Below, piece after piece: positions 44,612 to 53,753 of a DNA stretch of 64,000 nucleotides. The notes beneath the pieces are model-generated. The model searched no databases, had not been told where the DNA came from, and worked only from the letters and a program-made list of their open reading frames with translations. Origin of the DNA: Haladaptatus cibarius D43 (lineage in GTDB: Archaea > Halobacteriota > Halobacteria > Halobacteriales > Haladaptataceae); the NCBI RefSeq assembly GCF_000710615.1, contig NZ_JDTH01000002.1, positions 1,480,082 through 1,544,081 of the forward strand. Reading direction: 5' to 3'. How positions within the stretch are numbered: position 1 is the first letter of the stretch; the number at the start of each line of letters is the position of its first letter. Both the position numbers and the translations under genes were made by a program.

Positions 44612-47056
44612 CTACGATTCATCCAGCGTTTTCGGCGCTTCTACGGCCTCGACGGCGCGAACTGCGGCGACGTTCGCCTCCACGTCGTGAACGCGGACGA
44701 TGTCGGCCCCGCGCTCCGCGGCGATGGTCGTTCCGGCAACCGTCGCCGGGCCGCGCTCGCCTGCCTCGCTTCCGATGTGGCCGAACATGGATTTGTGTGA
44801 ATGGCCGATGAGGACGGGACAGTCGAGGCCGTGGAACTCGCCAGTTCGCCCGAGCAGTTCGAAGTTTTCCGCGGCGCGTTTGCCGAAGCCGAGTCCGGGG
44901 TCGACGATGATTTTGTTCCGGTCGAGTCCGGCCTTTTCCGCGAGCAGGACGCGTTCTTCCAGTTCCGCGATAACGTCCTCGACCACGTCGTCGTACTCAA
45001 CGACGTGCTCCGGAACCACGGGCGCATCTAAGCTGTGTATCACCACGAGGGGCGCGTCGTACTCCGCCGCGACGAACCGCATTTCCGGGTCGGCTAATCC
45101 GGACACGTCGTTTACGATGTCCGCGCCAGCGTCGAGGGCGGCGCGGGCGACTTCGGCCTTTCGCGTGTCCACCGAAATCATCGCGTCCAAATCGCTGATT
45201 TCCTCGATGACCGGGGCGATTCGCTCGATTTCCTCCTCGTTCGAGATTTCGTCGGCTCCCGGTCTGGTGCTTTCGCCGCCCACGTCAATGATGTCGGCAC
45301 CCGATTCGACCATCTCTTTCGCGCGCTCGATTGCGTCCTCGTGTGCCTCGTACTGCCCGCCGTCGTGGAAACTGTCCGGCGTAACGTTGAGGATGCCCAT
45401 CACCGCAGTTCTTCCCTCCCACGGGTAGCCGTGTTCGCTCTCCGCTCGTTGGATTCCCAGCGTGTCACGGAGTTCGTCGGCGAACACCGACAGGCCGTAG
45501 GGTTGTCCGTCTAGTTTGTCGGCGAGTCGTTTGAACTGCGCCAAGGTACCCATCAACAGCACGTCGATGTTCTCATCGTCGCGGTCGTTCAGGCCGGATT
45601 GGGCGCATTCGCCGCCGAGACTCAACATCTCCTCTTTTAGGTACTGGGCTTGTCGAACCTGCACGCGCGTTTTCAGCACGCGATGAACTGCTTTTCCTCG
45701 CATTCTCCAGACTCCGGGTTCCGTGACGTGAGTTCCTGCAAGCGCTTCTCGTGCCTCTTCCAGATTCCCGATTCGTTTCGGAATTTCGGCCCGAGTCCAG
45801 CGGGTTCGTGCTTCCGCCACCGCGAACAGCGATCCCGTGACGAGAACCAAATCATCTTTCCCTGCCGCATCGAGCGCGTTTTCCAACGCGCTCTCGACCG
45901 AACTCACTCGCGCGACTTCGCTCGCACCGCGTTTTTCGAACGCGCGTGCGAGCACTTCTTCGTCCTCCGCACGGTCGATGTTCGGATGGCAGGCGACGGC
46001 GCGGTCGGGCGTCGGCAGTCCCTCGGCCATCGACTGAATGTCCTTGTCGTGCATCGCGCCGAAGACGAGGTGGAACTCGTCGTAGTCGAACTCCGAGATG
46101 GTTTCCGCGAGTGCTTCGCAGGCACCGGGGTTGTGTGCTCCGTCGAGGACGACCAGTGGGTCGGTTCCCATCACTTCGAACCGACCCGGCCAGAATCCTT
46201 TCCGGAGGCCGTTTGCGAGTTCGTCTTCGCTCACGTCGGCGACCTGACGGGCCAGCACCGCCGCGATTCCGGCGTTTTGGGCCTGATACTCCCCGAGCAG
46301 TGGTATCGACGTTTCGACCTCCCAATCCGGCCCGGACAGCGAAATCGCGGCCTCGGTGTGGTTCGTCCGCCCGTTGTAAGTGGTCTGCACATCTGCATCG
46401 GATGTTTCGCCGACCAAGACGACATCGCCCGCCTGCTCCCGAATCGCGTCGAGAGCGTCCCCGGTTGCACCGGTGACCAGCAGAGCGTCGTCGGGCGCGA
46501 CGTGTGCCTTGTCGGTGGCGATTTCCTCGACCGTTTCGCCGATGATGCCGGTGTGTTCGAGCGTCACGCTCGTCACCGCCGAAGCAATCGGGGAGACGAC
46601 GCTCGTCGCGTCGTAGCGCCCGCCGATACCGACTTCCAGGATGGCGACATCGACCGCTTCGCGGCCGAAATACCAGAGCGCCATCGCGGTCATCGTCTCG
46701 AAAAACGTCGGCGATTCGCCGTCCACTGCCCGGTCGGTGATGTACTCGTGTGCGTCTTCCACGAACTCGCCCATCGCGGCTTTCGTTATTTTCCGGCCGT
46801 CAACCGTGATTCGCTCGCGAACGTCGTCGAAATGTGGCGACGTGTACAGCCCGACAGTGAGGCCCGATTCGCGGAGCACCTGCTCCGTCATTCGGGCCGT
46901 GCTTCCCTTGCCGTTCGACCCAGCTACCTGCACGAACTGCACGCCGTCGTGGGGGTCGCCGAGGTGTGCGAGAAGGTCCGCGGTGGAGTCCGTCCCCGGT
47001 TTGGGACGGAATCGCCGCAGGTCGAAAAGAAAGTTCGCCGCCTCGTGGTAGTCCAT
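44612..47056 (-). CDS. folCP: FolC-FolP fusion: folylpolyglutamate synthase and dihydropteroate synthase
   Basis: 814 residues. Residues 1-430 are FolC, with the ATP loop AGSNGKGST (about 45-53) and the Mur-ligase-like core. From about 545 comes dihydropteroate synthase: GILNVTPDSFHDGG, DVGGESTRPGADE, VNDVSGL and DPGLGFGKR. The fusion is known in haloarchaea and joins making dihydropteroate with adding glutamate. Its two reactions are not consecutive unless dihydrofolate synthase activity sits in the FolC part, as it does in some bacteria. FolC-type and FolP-type residues look intact. Confidence 0.94.
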   Translation of the reverse strand: MDYHEAANFLFDLRRFRPKPGTDSTADLLAHLGDPHDGVQFVQVAGSNGKGSTARMTEQVLRESGLTVGLYTSPHFDDVRERITVDGRKITKAAMGEFVEDAHEYITDRAVDGESPTFFETMTAMALWYFGREAVDVAILEVGIGGRYDATSVVSPIASAVTSVTLEHTGIIGETVEEIATDKAHVAPDDALLVTGATGDALDAIREQAGDVVLVGETSDADVQTTYNGRTNHTEAAISLSGPDWEVETSIPLLGEYQAQNAGIAAVLARQVADVSEDELANGLRKGFWPGRFEVMGTDPLVVLDGAHNPGACEALAETISEFDYDEFHLVFGAMHDKDIQSMAEGLPTPDRAVACHPNIDRAEDEEVLARAFEKRGASEVARVSSVESALENALDAAGKDDLVLVTGSLFAVAEARTRWTRAEIPKRIGNLEEAREALAGTHVTEPGVWRMRGKAVHRVLKTRVQVRQAQYLKEEMLSLGGECAQSGLNDRDDENIDVLLMGTLAQFKRLADKLDGQPYGLSVFADELRDTLGIQRAESEHGYPWEGRTAVMGILNVTPDSFHDGGQYEAHEDAIERAKEMVESGADIIDVGGESTRPGADEISNEEEIERIAPVIEEISDLDAMISVDTRKAEVARAALDAGADIVNDVSGLADPEMRFVAAEYDAPLVVIHSLDAPVVPEHVVEYDDVVEDVIAELEERVLLAEKAGLDRNKIIVDPGLGFGKRAAENFELLGRTGEFHGLDCPVLIGHSHKSMFGHIGSEAGERGPATVAGTTIAAERGADIVRVHDVEANVAAVRAVEAVEAPKTLDES

Positions 47057-47121
47057 AGCTGAGACGACAGAAGCAGTCCGCTTTAGATTGTCGAAGTCGG
47101 AAAACCAGCGATTGCTGTCTT

Positions 47122-47637
47122 TCAGTACTCGTACTCGCGTTCGGTTCGCCTGCGCTCTCGTCTTACTTCCTCGTCGCCCACGTCGTCGTCCACGAGCCGT
47201 TTCATCCGGCGCTCGAACTCGGCTTCGCCGATTTCTCCCGCCACGTACTGTTCTTTCAACTCGTCCATCCGGTCTTGCGTCGTCGGTTCGACGCGTTCCG
47301 ACAGGCCGAGCGAACTGGCGTGTGGATGCAGTCGCTCCGCCCGTCGGACGAGTCCCGCGAGTTGGTCGTTTCGCGGCATGGACGCGTTTCGGACTGCGGC
47401 GACGACCAACCCGACGAACAGCAGTCCCGCAAACAGCGCGTCGAGCAGAAACGCCACGATGTACAGCGCGGCGGAGTCGAGAAAAATGATGAGCAGGGGC
47501 GTGTTAGCGTACTCCGGATTGCCGAGCGCCGACAGCGCGGCTAACAGTCCGAGCGCGGCAATACCGACGAGTAAGACTAACGAGAGGATAAACCCGGCAA
47601 GCAGGGTCTTGACCTTGGAATCTCCGAGCAGTCCCAT
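47122..47637 (-). CDS. Membrane protein with SHOCT domain
   Basis: 171 residues. Two or three membrane helices lie in the first 85 residues, and a SHOCT motif follows (RMDELKEQYVAGEIGEAEF, residues about 123-141), then a charged tail. SHOCT modules are short oligomerisation or interaction units. Function of the whole is unknown. It lies 65 bp after the folCP start, on the same strand. Confidence 0.8.
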   Translation of the reverse strand: MGLLGDSKVKTLLAGFILSLVLLVGIAALGLLAALSALGNPEYANTPLLIIFLDSAALYIVAFLLDALFAGLLFVGLVVAAVRNASMPRNDQLAGLVRRAERLHPHASSLGLSERVEPTTQDRMDELKEQYVAGEIGEAEFERRMKRLVDDDVGDEEVRRERRRTEREYEY

Positions 47638-47746
47638 CGTTCGGATGTTGGTCGGGGTCGTACTTTAAGCCATTCTCCGCGTGACCGATTCCACGCAAAG
47701 TTGCTTGGCCGCGATAGCTTTGCCCGTGCGAGTTGAGAAGAGTTCG

Positions 47747-48546
47747 ATGCTCGACGAACAGTGCAACGGAGCAACGCTCTATTTCGAAGAACAGAGTGAG
47801 GGAACGACAATCGTTTTCCTTCCGGGGATCACGACTGGAATTCGATTTTTCATGCCGTAGATGGCCGACCTTTCGGACGACTTCCGGACGATTGCGCTCG
47901 ACTACCGGGGCCACGGTCGGTCGGAGAAAACCGAGACGGGACACACAGTTCCGCAGTACGCCCGCGATTTGCGGGTGTTCCTCGACAAGCGAAATCTGGA
48001 CGACGTGGTTCTCGTCGGGTGGTCGATGGCGCGCTGGTCGCGTGGGAGTACGCAGACCAGTTCGGAACCGGCGAGATTCGCGGCCTCGTCGTCGTTGATA
48101 TGTCCGCCTCGCCGTTTCAGTGGGACGGTTTCGAACACGGCAATACCGACCTCAACGGACTGACCGAGACGCTCGAACTGGTGCAAACCGACCACTTGGC
48201 CCTCGTCGATGGCCTCGTTCAGCAGACGTTCAAGGAACCGCCGTCGGAAGACGTTCGGCGGTTGGTTTTCGACGAAGTGTCGCGCTCACCCCCGTCGGAA
48301 AAGAGCGCGATTCTGTTCGATTACGCGATGCGCGACTACCGGAACGACCTTCCTGACATCGACGTTCCGACACTCGTCTGCGCTGGCGCGGACGAGAAAT
48401 GGCGAACCGTCGCCGCCGTGGAGGACGTGGCAGACCGCATTCCGAACACCGAGTTCGAACTGTTCGAGGAGAGCGGCCACGTTCCCACGTTGGAACAACC
48501 GGACGAGTTCAATCGCGCGATTGGGGAGTTCGTGAAGGGATTGTAG
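47747..48546 (+). pseudogene. Alpha/beta hydrolase, broken by a stop codon and a frameshift
   Basis: The first 37 codons (from 47747) read as the N-terminus with VFLPGI, then hit TAG at 47858, where CAG in the same frame would give the expected Q before MADL. The frame continues open from 47861 with LDYRGHGRS, then at about 48031 GWSM is followed by out-of-frame codons. Adding one G restores GWSMGALVAWEYAD (the nucleophile elbow) and the remainder to 48546, including FEESGHVP with the catalytic His. Two independent lesions make simple error less likely, though assembly error is possible. Confidence 0.85.
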
Positions 48547-48637
48547 CGGAGCGGACGAAAATCCGTCGTGTCGAACTGCTCATTCCTTTCAATCGGCAAC
48601 AAAGATTAACCACACTTCGGCCGACGATTGGGACGTA

Positions 48638-48970
48638 ATGCCGGAGTACACGCTACACGTTCCCTCGATTCGCGGCGCGACGAAGGAATCGCCAGATACG
48701 CCCTACAGCGAGGAGGATTTCCCGATGGACGACATGGCGGACATTGACGACTACTTCCTCCTCTCGACATCCGAAATCCCGCCGGAGTCGTTCGAAGACC
48801 TCCACCTACCTGTCGCCCACTTAGACCAGCGACTGAGTCTCCCACTGCTTCAGGACGCGTTGGACGAAATCAAAACGCTGGACGACTTGGACGACGAGAC
48901 GAAGGCCGAAACCATCGACATGATTCACGACCTCGGCGAGTGTTTCCCGAACGACGGTCTCGACGGTTAA
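48638..48970 (+). CDS. Conserved small acidic protein
   Basis: 110 residues, strongly acidic, rich in Asp, Glu and Leu, no signal or membrane part. It reads as two helical stretches separated by a Pro-rich linker. No family named with confidence. Confidence 0.65.
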   Translation: MPEYTLHVPSIRGATKESPDTPYSEEDFPMDDMADIDDYFLLSTSEIPPESFEDLHLPVAHLDQRLSLPLLQDALDEIKTLDDLDDETKAETIDMIHDLGECFPNDGLDG

Positions 48971-49103
48971 TTGAGTTTTCGAACAGTGCCGATTTTTACG
49001 GTGAATCCTCGGCAGTTTAAACAGACAGTACAGATGACCACATAATTACCCACATATAGCCTAACGAATACATTATATTGAATCAAATGCCGAAAGCAAC
49101 AGC

Positions 49104-49289
49104 ATGAACGTAGACGAACTCTCCCCAACCCAGAAACATTATCTCTCACTCGCATACTACATTTTTGCAGTCACGCTGTTGGTCGCCTACGCCCTTGGTT
49201 TCGTGAACGAAATCGCACTTGGCCTTTTTCTCATTCTGGTCATCGGTCGGGCGGTGTGGATACGGAAGTTTTGGGTTCCGGAGCGATAG
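49104..49289 (+). CDS. Small membrane protein
   Basis: 61 residues. Two closely spaced hydrophobic stretches (about 13-32 and 34-50) end in a basic tail (RKFWVPER). Seen alone it has no known function. Confidence 0.6.
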   Translation: MNVDELSPTQKHYLSLAYYIFAVTLLVAYALGFVNEIALGLFLILVIGRAVWIRKFWVPER

Positions 49290-49355
49290 TGGGTCACGCG
49301 GGAATCGGAGAGGTTGTCAGATGTGCGTTCGCGTCACTCTGCATTTGATACTTCT

Positions 49356-49519
49356 CAACCGTGGCGGAAACACACGAGACGGTCACCCTTCGGGCGCTGC
49401 GTCTAGCTGGCTTTCGACACGATTTCACTTCGCTCAATCGTGCCGAAAACACCGTCAGAGCAAGCTCTGACGAGCTTCCACCACTTCTTCACTATCGTTC
49501 AGTCGTGGCGGAAACACCG
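49356..49519 (-). repeat. Three degenerate copies of the purN-purH 3' end
   Basis: On the + strand CAACCGTGGCGGAAACACAC (from 49356), CAATCGTGCCGAAAACACCG (from 49434) and CAGTCGTGGCGGAAACACCG (from 49500) recur at about 65-78 bp. The last one contains the stop and final codons of the fusion gene. The segments before the second and third also match (TTCACTTCGCTCAATCGTG and TTCACTATCGTTCAGTCGTG). A GTCAGAGC/GCTCTGAC hairpin lies between them (49454-49471). Confidence 0.6.
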
Positions 49520-51115
49520 ACTCCCCGTAAACACCATCGCCATCTCGTGTTCGTTCGCGGCCTCAATTACATCGTCGTCGTTCACCGAGCCGCCGGGTTG
49601 GATGACGGCCTCAATTCCGGCCGCTGCGGCCTCCTCGATAGCGTCCGGGAATGGGAAGAATGCGTCACTCGCCATCACCGCACCCTCGGCGTCCTTGCCC
49701 TCCGCATCGCGCTCGGCCTTCATCTTCGCAATCTCGACCGCATCCACGCGACTGACTTGTCCCGCGCCGACGCCGACGGTTTCGGTTCCTTTGGCGAACA
49801 GAATAGCGTTGGATTTGACGTGTTTGATGGTCTGCCACGCAAAGAGCATGGAATCGAGTTGTTCATCGGTCGGCTCGCGGTCGGTGACGATTTCGAGGTC
49901 GTCGCGGGACGGGGCCTGCATGTCGCGCTCCTGCACGAGTCGGCCACCCACGAGGTCTTTTTCGGTGTGGGTTTCGGTAACCTCGCCGAGGTCGCCGACT
50001 TCGAGGATTCGCAGATTTTTCTTCTCGCGGAGCGTTTCCAGCGCGTCGTCGGTGTAGCCCGGTGCGACGACGACTTCCTTGAACGAGTCCACGATTTGTA
50101 TCGCCGTTTCGTCGTCGCATTCTCGGTTGAGGGCGACGATGCCGCCGAACGCGCTTTTCGCGTCGGTTCGAAGTGCGCGGTCGTAGGCTTCCGCGAGTGA
50201 ATCAGCAGTCGCACAACCTGCGGGATTGGTGTGTTTGATGACCGCACAGGCGGGGCGGTCGAACTCCTTTATCAGGTTCAGCGCGCCGTCGGCGTCGTTG
50301 TAGTTGTTGTACGAAAGCGCCTTCGCGCCCTCGTTCAACTGATCTGCGTGAACGACGTTGGCCTCCCCGCAGGTCGTGTCGGCGTACAGCGCGGCGTCCT
50401 GATGCGGATTTTCGCCGTATCGCAAGTCGGCGGCGCGGTCTGCGGTGTCCACTTTCCGGGCCGGAAGGGCGTCGTCCTCGTCGCCTTCGACGTGAACTGC
50501 GTTCGCGTCGAAATCGACTTCTGCCTGTCCGTCCACAAACCAGCGCACTGCGCGGGGATAGGCTTTGAACTCGCCCTGATAGAGAACGCGCTCTTTCAGC
50601 GACTCCTTCGTATCTCCCTCGTAGATGGGAATCGGTTCCTGTGTGACGATTGGGCCGTTATCGACCTTTTTCGGGTCTACTTTGCCCTCCTCGTCTGCCG
50701 CCTCCGTGACGACGTGAACCGTGCATCCGGTGAGACTCACGCCCGCGTCGAGTGCATCGCCCCACGCGTCCATACCGGGGAAGGAGGGAAGCAAGGATGG
50801 ATGAACGTTCAGCGTCGTCGGCGTTTCGTCCAAAAACTCGCCGGTCAAAATTCGCATGTAGCCGTCGAGACAGACGAGGTCGAACTCGTAGGAAGAGAGC
50901 GCGTCGAGCACTCTTTTTTCGTGTGCTTCGCGGGATTCGTCGTCATCCAGTTCGACGACCTCTGTCGGGATACCGCGCTTTTCGGCTTCCGCTAAAACCG
51001 GCGTGTCCGCACTGTTCGTCAGGACGACCGCCAGTTCCGTCCCGCCCGGTGCGAGGTCGGCGATGTGCATCAGGTTTCGACCACGGTTCCCGGCCATACC
51101 CGCAATTTGTGTCAT
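49499..51115 (-). CDS. purH: PurN-PurH fusion: GAR transformylase-like plus AICAR transformylase
   Basis: 538 residues from the ATG at 51115. Residues 1-185 are a PurN-type formyltransferase with MAGNRGRNL, NVHPSLLPSFPG and GCTVHVV. Residues 200-538 are the AICAR transformylase half of PurH (ENPHQDAALY, KHTNPAGC, SAFGGIVALNR). The MGS-like IMP cyclohydrolase half of bacterial PurH is absent; haloarchaea use PurO elsewhere. The fusion joins two folate-dependent steps of purine synthesis and lies divergent from purB. Confidence 0.92.
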   Translation of the reverse strand: MTQIAGMAGNRGRNLMHIADLAPGGTELAVVLTNSADTPVLAEAEKRGIPTEVVELDDDESREAHEKRVLDALSSYEFDLVCLDGYMRILTGEFLDETPTTLNVHPSLLPSFPGMDAWGDALDAGVSLTGCTVHVVTEAADEEGKVDPKKVDNGPIVTQEPIPIYEGDTKESLKERVLYQGEFKAYPRAVRWFVDGQAEVDFDANAVHVEGDEDDALPARKVDTADRAADLRYGENPHQDAALYADTTCGEANVVHADQLNEGAKALSYNNYNDADGALNLIKEFDRPACAVIKHTNPAGCATADSLAEAYDRALRTDAKSAFGGIVALNRECDDETAIQIVDSFKEVVVAPGYTDDALETLREKKNLRILEVGDLGEVTETHTEKDLVGGRLVQERDMQAPSRDDLEIVTDREPTDEQLDSMLFAWQTIKHVKSNAILFAKGTETVGVGAGQVSRVDAVEIAKMKAERDAEGKDAEGAVMASDAFFPFPDAIEEAAAAGIEAVIQPGGSVNDDDVIEAANEHEMAMVFTGSRCFRHD

Positions 51116-51282
51116 GGTGAGAAGACCGACCGGCGTCGGCAAAGTAGTTGCGGTCTATTGCCGAGATGTATACGAGTTCATGAATATTTTCAGCATAGAA
51201 AGCACGATTACTACCTGTTGTATGCACGTCTGTGCGTCACCGTACCGACACGCTTTTGCCGAACGCCCCGGCAGGCACAGGT

Positions 51283-52659
51283 ATGGATTCCCTGTACGCC
51301 GTCTCGCCGCTGGACGGGCGATACGCCGGACGAACCGCACCGCTCCGCGAGTACGCGAGCGAGGCCGCGCTCATGCGTGGCCGCGTGCAAGTCGAAGTCG
51401 AATATCTCATCGCCCTGGCCGACCTCGACGTGACCCCGTTCGAAATCGCGGCCGACGACCGCAATTTCCTCCGAAATCTGTACGAGGAATTTGACGAGGA
51501 AGATGCAGAAATCGTCAAAGCGCTCGAAACCGAGGGATACGCCGGATACTCCGCGACGAGGCACGACGTGAAGGCCGTGGAGTATTTCGTCCGTCTCTCG
51601 CTTCCCGACGAGTTGTCGGACCTCTCCTCGTGGATTCACTTCGCGCTGACGAGCGAGGACGTGAACAACCTCGCCCACCGACTGCTGATCAAACCCGCAG
51701 TTGAGAACGTTCTCCTCCCGGAACTCGCCACCGTCCGCGACGAACTCGCGGAGATGGCCCGCGAGCATCGGGACGTCCCGATGCTCGCCCGAACCCACGG
51801 CCAACCCGCGACCCCCACCACGTTCGGTAAGGAGATGGCCGTCTACGCGGCCCGTCTCGGTCGGGCGATGGGACGAATCGAGGAGGCAACCGACTCGGTT
51901 TCGGGCAAACTCGCGGGGGCCAGCGGCACCTACGCCGCGCACGTCGCCGCCTATCCCGACGTGGAATGGCGCGAATTTTCCCGCGAGTTCGTGGCGAATC
52001 TCGGACTCGAACACACCGCGCTCGCCACGCAGGTCAACCCCTGCGACGACCTCGCGGAACTGTTCGACGCGCTACGCGGGGCGAACAACGTCCTACTGGA
52101 TTTAGACCGCGACGCGTGGCTCTACGTCAGCGACCGGTATCTCGGACAGGTCGCAACCGAGGGCGAAACCGGCAGTTCGACCATGCCGCACAAGGTCAAC
52201 CCAATCGACTTCGAGAACAGCGAAGGCAACCTCTCGAAGGCCAACTCGGATTTGACGTTCTTGGGTGACTACATCACCACCTCGCGCCTCCAGCGTGACC
52301 TCTCCGATTCGACCGTCAAGCGAAACATCGGGGCCGCATTTGCCTACTGCCACCTCGGCTACACGAAAGCGCAGGACGGCCTCGGCAAAGTCGTGCCCAA
52401 CGAGGAGGTCATGCGCGAAGATCTTGAATCGACGCCGGAAATCATCGGCGAGGCGGTACAGACGATTCTGCGCCGGGAGGGCCACGAGGACGCCTACGAG
52501 CGCGTCAAAGCCCTGACCCGCGGAAAACGCGTCACGTTGGCCGATTTCCGCGACCTCTTCGATGAGTTAGACGTGGACGAATCCGTGCGCGAGGAACTGC
52601 ACGCACTGACGCCAGCAGGCTATACAGGCATCGCTGGCGAACTCGTGGACGATTGCTGA
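51283..52659 (+). CDS. purB: Adenylosuccinate lyase
   Basis: 458 residues from the ATG at 51283. It opens with the PurB tag YAVSPLDGRY, later carries MLARTHGQPATPTTFGKE, and has the superfamily signature SSTMPHKVNPIDFEN with the catalytic Ser loop. It acts twice in purine synthesis, releasing fumarate from SAICAR and adenylosuccinate. It is divergent from purN-purH, with a 167-bp shared promoter region. A T-rich stretch after the stop may end transcription. Confidence 0.96.
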   Translation: MDSLYAVSPLDGRYAGRTAPLREYASEAALMRGRVQVEVEYLIALADLDVTPFEIAADDRNFLRNLYEEFDEEDAEIVKALETEGYAGYSATRHDVKAVEYFVRLSLPDELSDLSSWIHFALTSEDVNNLAHRLLIKPAVENVLLPELATVRDELAEMAREHRDVPMLARTHGQPATPTTFGKEMAVYAARLGRAMGRIEEATDSVSGKLAGASGTYAAHVAAYPDVEWREFSREFVANLGLEHTALATQVNPCDDLAELFDALRGANNVLLDLDRDAWLYVSDRYLGQVATEGETGSSTMPHKVNPIDFENSEGNLSKANSDLTFLGDYITTSRLQRDLSDSTVKRNIGAAFAYCHLGYTKAQDGLGKVVPNEEVMREDLESTPEIIGEAVQTILRREGHEDAYERVKALTRGKRVTLADFRDLFDELDVDESVREELHALTPAGYTGIAGELVDDC

Positions 52660-52683
52660 AAGGATACAATCCGCGCTTTCCTT

Positions 52684-53043
52684 TTATTCGTAGTAGTCGT
52701 GCTTGCTGTAGACGTAGGCCAACAGGAGACCACCGACGATGATGCTGACGATAGCGAAGATATTTCCGGCCAGCAGGCTCAGAACGTCGAAGAGGAGGCC
52801 GATTCCGTACACGACGATGGTGAGCATCCACGCCCACGACTGAAGCGTCCAGAGTCCCCAAACGACGACGAGTTTGGCGAGCGAGAAACCGATAGCGAGG
52901 GTGCCGACGACGATGCCGACTGGGGACGAAAACAGCGTTCCCAAACCGCCGAAGATGCCGAGAATCCCCGAAATCGCGCCGAGCATGCAGAGGATTTTGA
53001 TGCCGAGCGGAGCGGACTGTTTGCGTGAATAGGAGGAACTCAT
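52684..53043 (-). CDS. Membrane protein of unknown function
   Basis: 119 residues from the ATG at 53043; an upstream in-frame start is unlikely. Four hydrophobic stretches lie at about 14-34, 41-60, 65-84 and 89-111. No motif. It is convergent with purB. Confidence 0.7.
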   Translation of the reverse strand: MSSSYSRKQSAPLGIKILCMLGAISGILGIFGGLGTLFSSPVGIVVGTLAIGFSLAKLVVVWGLWTLQSWAWMLTIVVYGIGLLFDVLSLLAGNIFAIVSIIVGGLLLAYVYSKHDYYE

Positions 53044-53129
53044 ATCCCCCAGTTCGAAGCGAGTCGTAATAAATTCCGCCCACATGTCGAACACGAAGTA
53101 TTTACCACTGCGTCACACAGGGGCGCATC

Positions 53130-53342
53130 ATGAACCCTGATGACTCCTCTGGATGTCCGAAATGCAGTCATACCCAAGCCTCCACGGATTCGATTTCGAC
53201 CACTGGCGGCGGATTGAGCAAGATGTTCGACATTCAGACGAAGAAGTTCACCGTCGTCTCCTGCGAGAACTGCGGCTACTCCGAACTGTACAAGGACGTC
53301 GGGAATCGGGGAAGCGACGTCGTTGACGTGTTCTTCGGATAG
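53130..53342 (+). CDS. Small zinc-ribbon protein
   Basis: 70 residues with two CxxC pairs (CPKC at about 9-12 and CENC near 45-48), plus GYSELYKDVG. This is the pattern of small zinc-ribbon proteins (DUF2082 type). It probably binds zinc; a nucleic acid role is only a guess. Confidence 0.78.
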   Translation: MNPDDSSGCPKCSHTQASTDSISTTGGGLSKMFDIQTKKFTVVSCENCGYSELYKDVGNRGSDVVDVFFG

Positions 53343-53387
53343 AAGTCCCGAGAAACGTTATCCCCTCGAAACACCAATAAATACATC

Positions 53388-53753
53388 ATGAACACAGACA
53401 ACACATTCGTCAACGCACTTATCGGCGCAGTCGTAACCCTCGTCACCTCCTTCATTCCGTTTTCGCCGATTCTCGGCGGTGCCGTCGCGGCCTACCTGAG
53501 CGAGGCTGACACCGATTCCGGCGTCCGAATCGGGGCGATTTCCGGCGTCATCGCAACGATTCCGATGGCTCTATTCAGCTTCTTCGTCATGAGCATCCTC
53601 TTCTTCGGGAACGCGGCAGGCGGATCCGTCGTATTCCTCTTGCTGTTTGGCGTGCTGTCGCTCATCTACACGGCCGGACTGAGCGCGCTTGGCGGTTTCC
53701 TCGCCGTGTACACGACCAATACTAATCGAGGAATCGACGTAACGTCTCAGTGA
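53388..53753 (+). CDS. DUF5518-like membrane protein
   Basis: 121 residues with about three to four helices, including a Gly-rich FSPILGGAVAAYLSE loop near the front, as in haloarchaeal DUF5518 proteins. Function unknown. Its 3' end overlaps the 3' end of the convergent dapE gene by 32 bp. Confidence 0.75.
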   Translation: MNTDNTFVNALIGAVVTLVTSFIPFSPILGGAVAAYLSEADTDSGVRIGAISGVIATIPMALFSFFVMSILFFGNAAGGSVVFLLLFGVLSLIYTAGLSALGGFLAVYTTNTNRGIDVTSQ

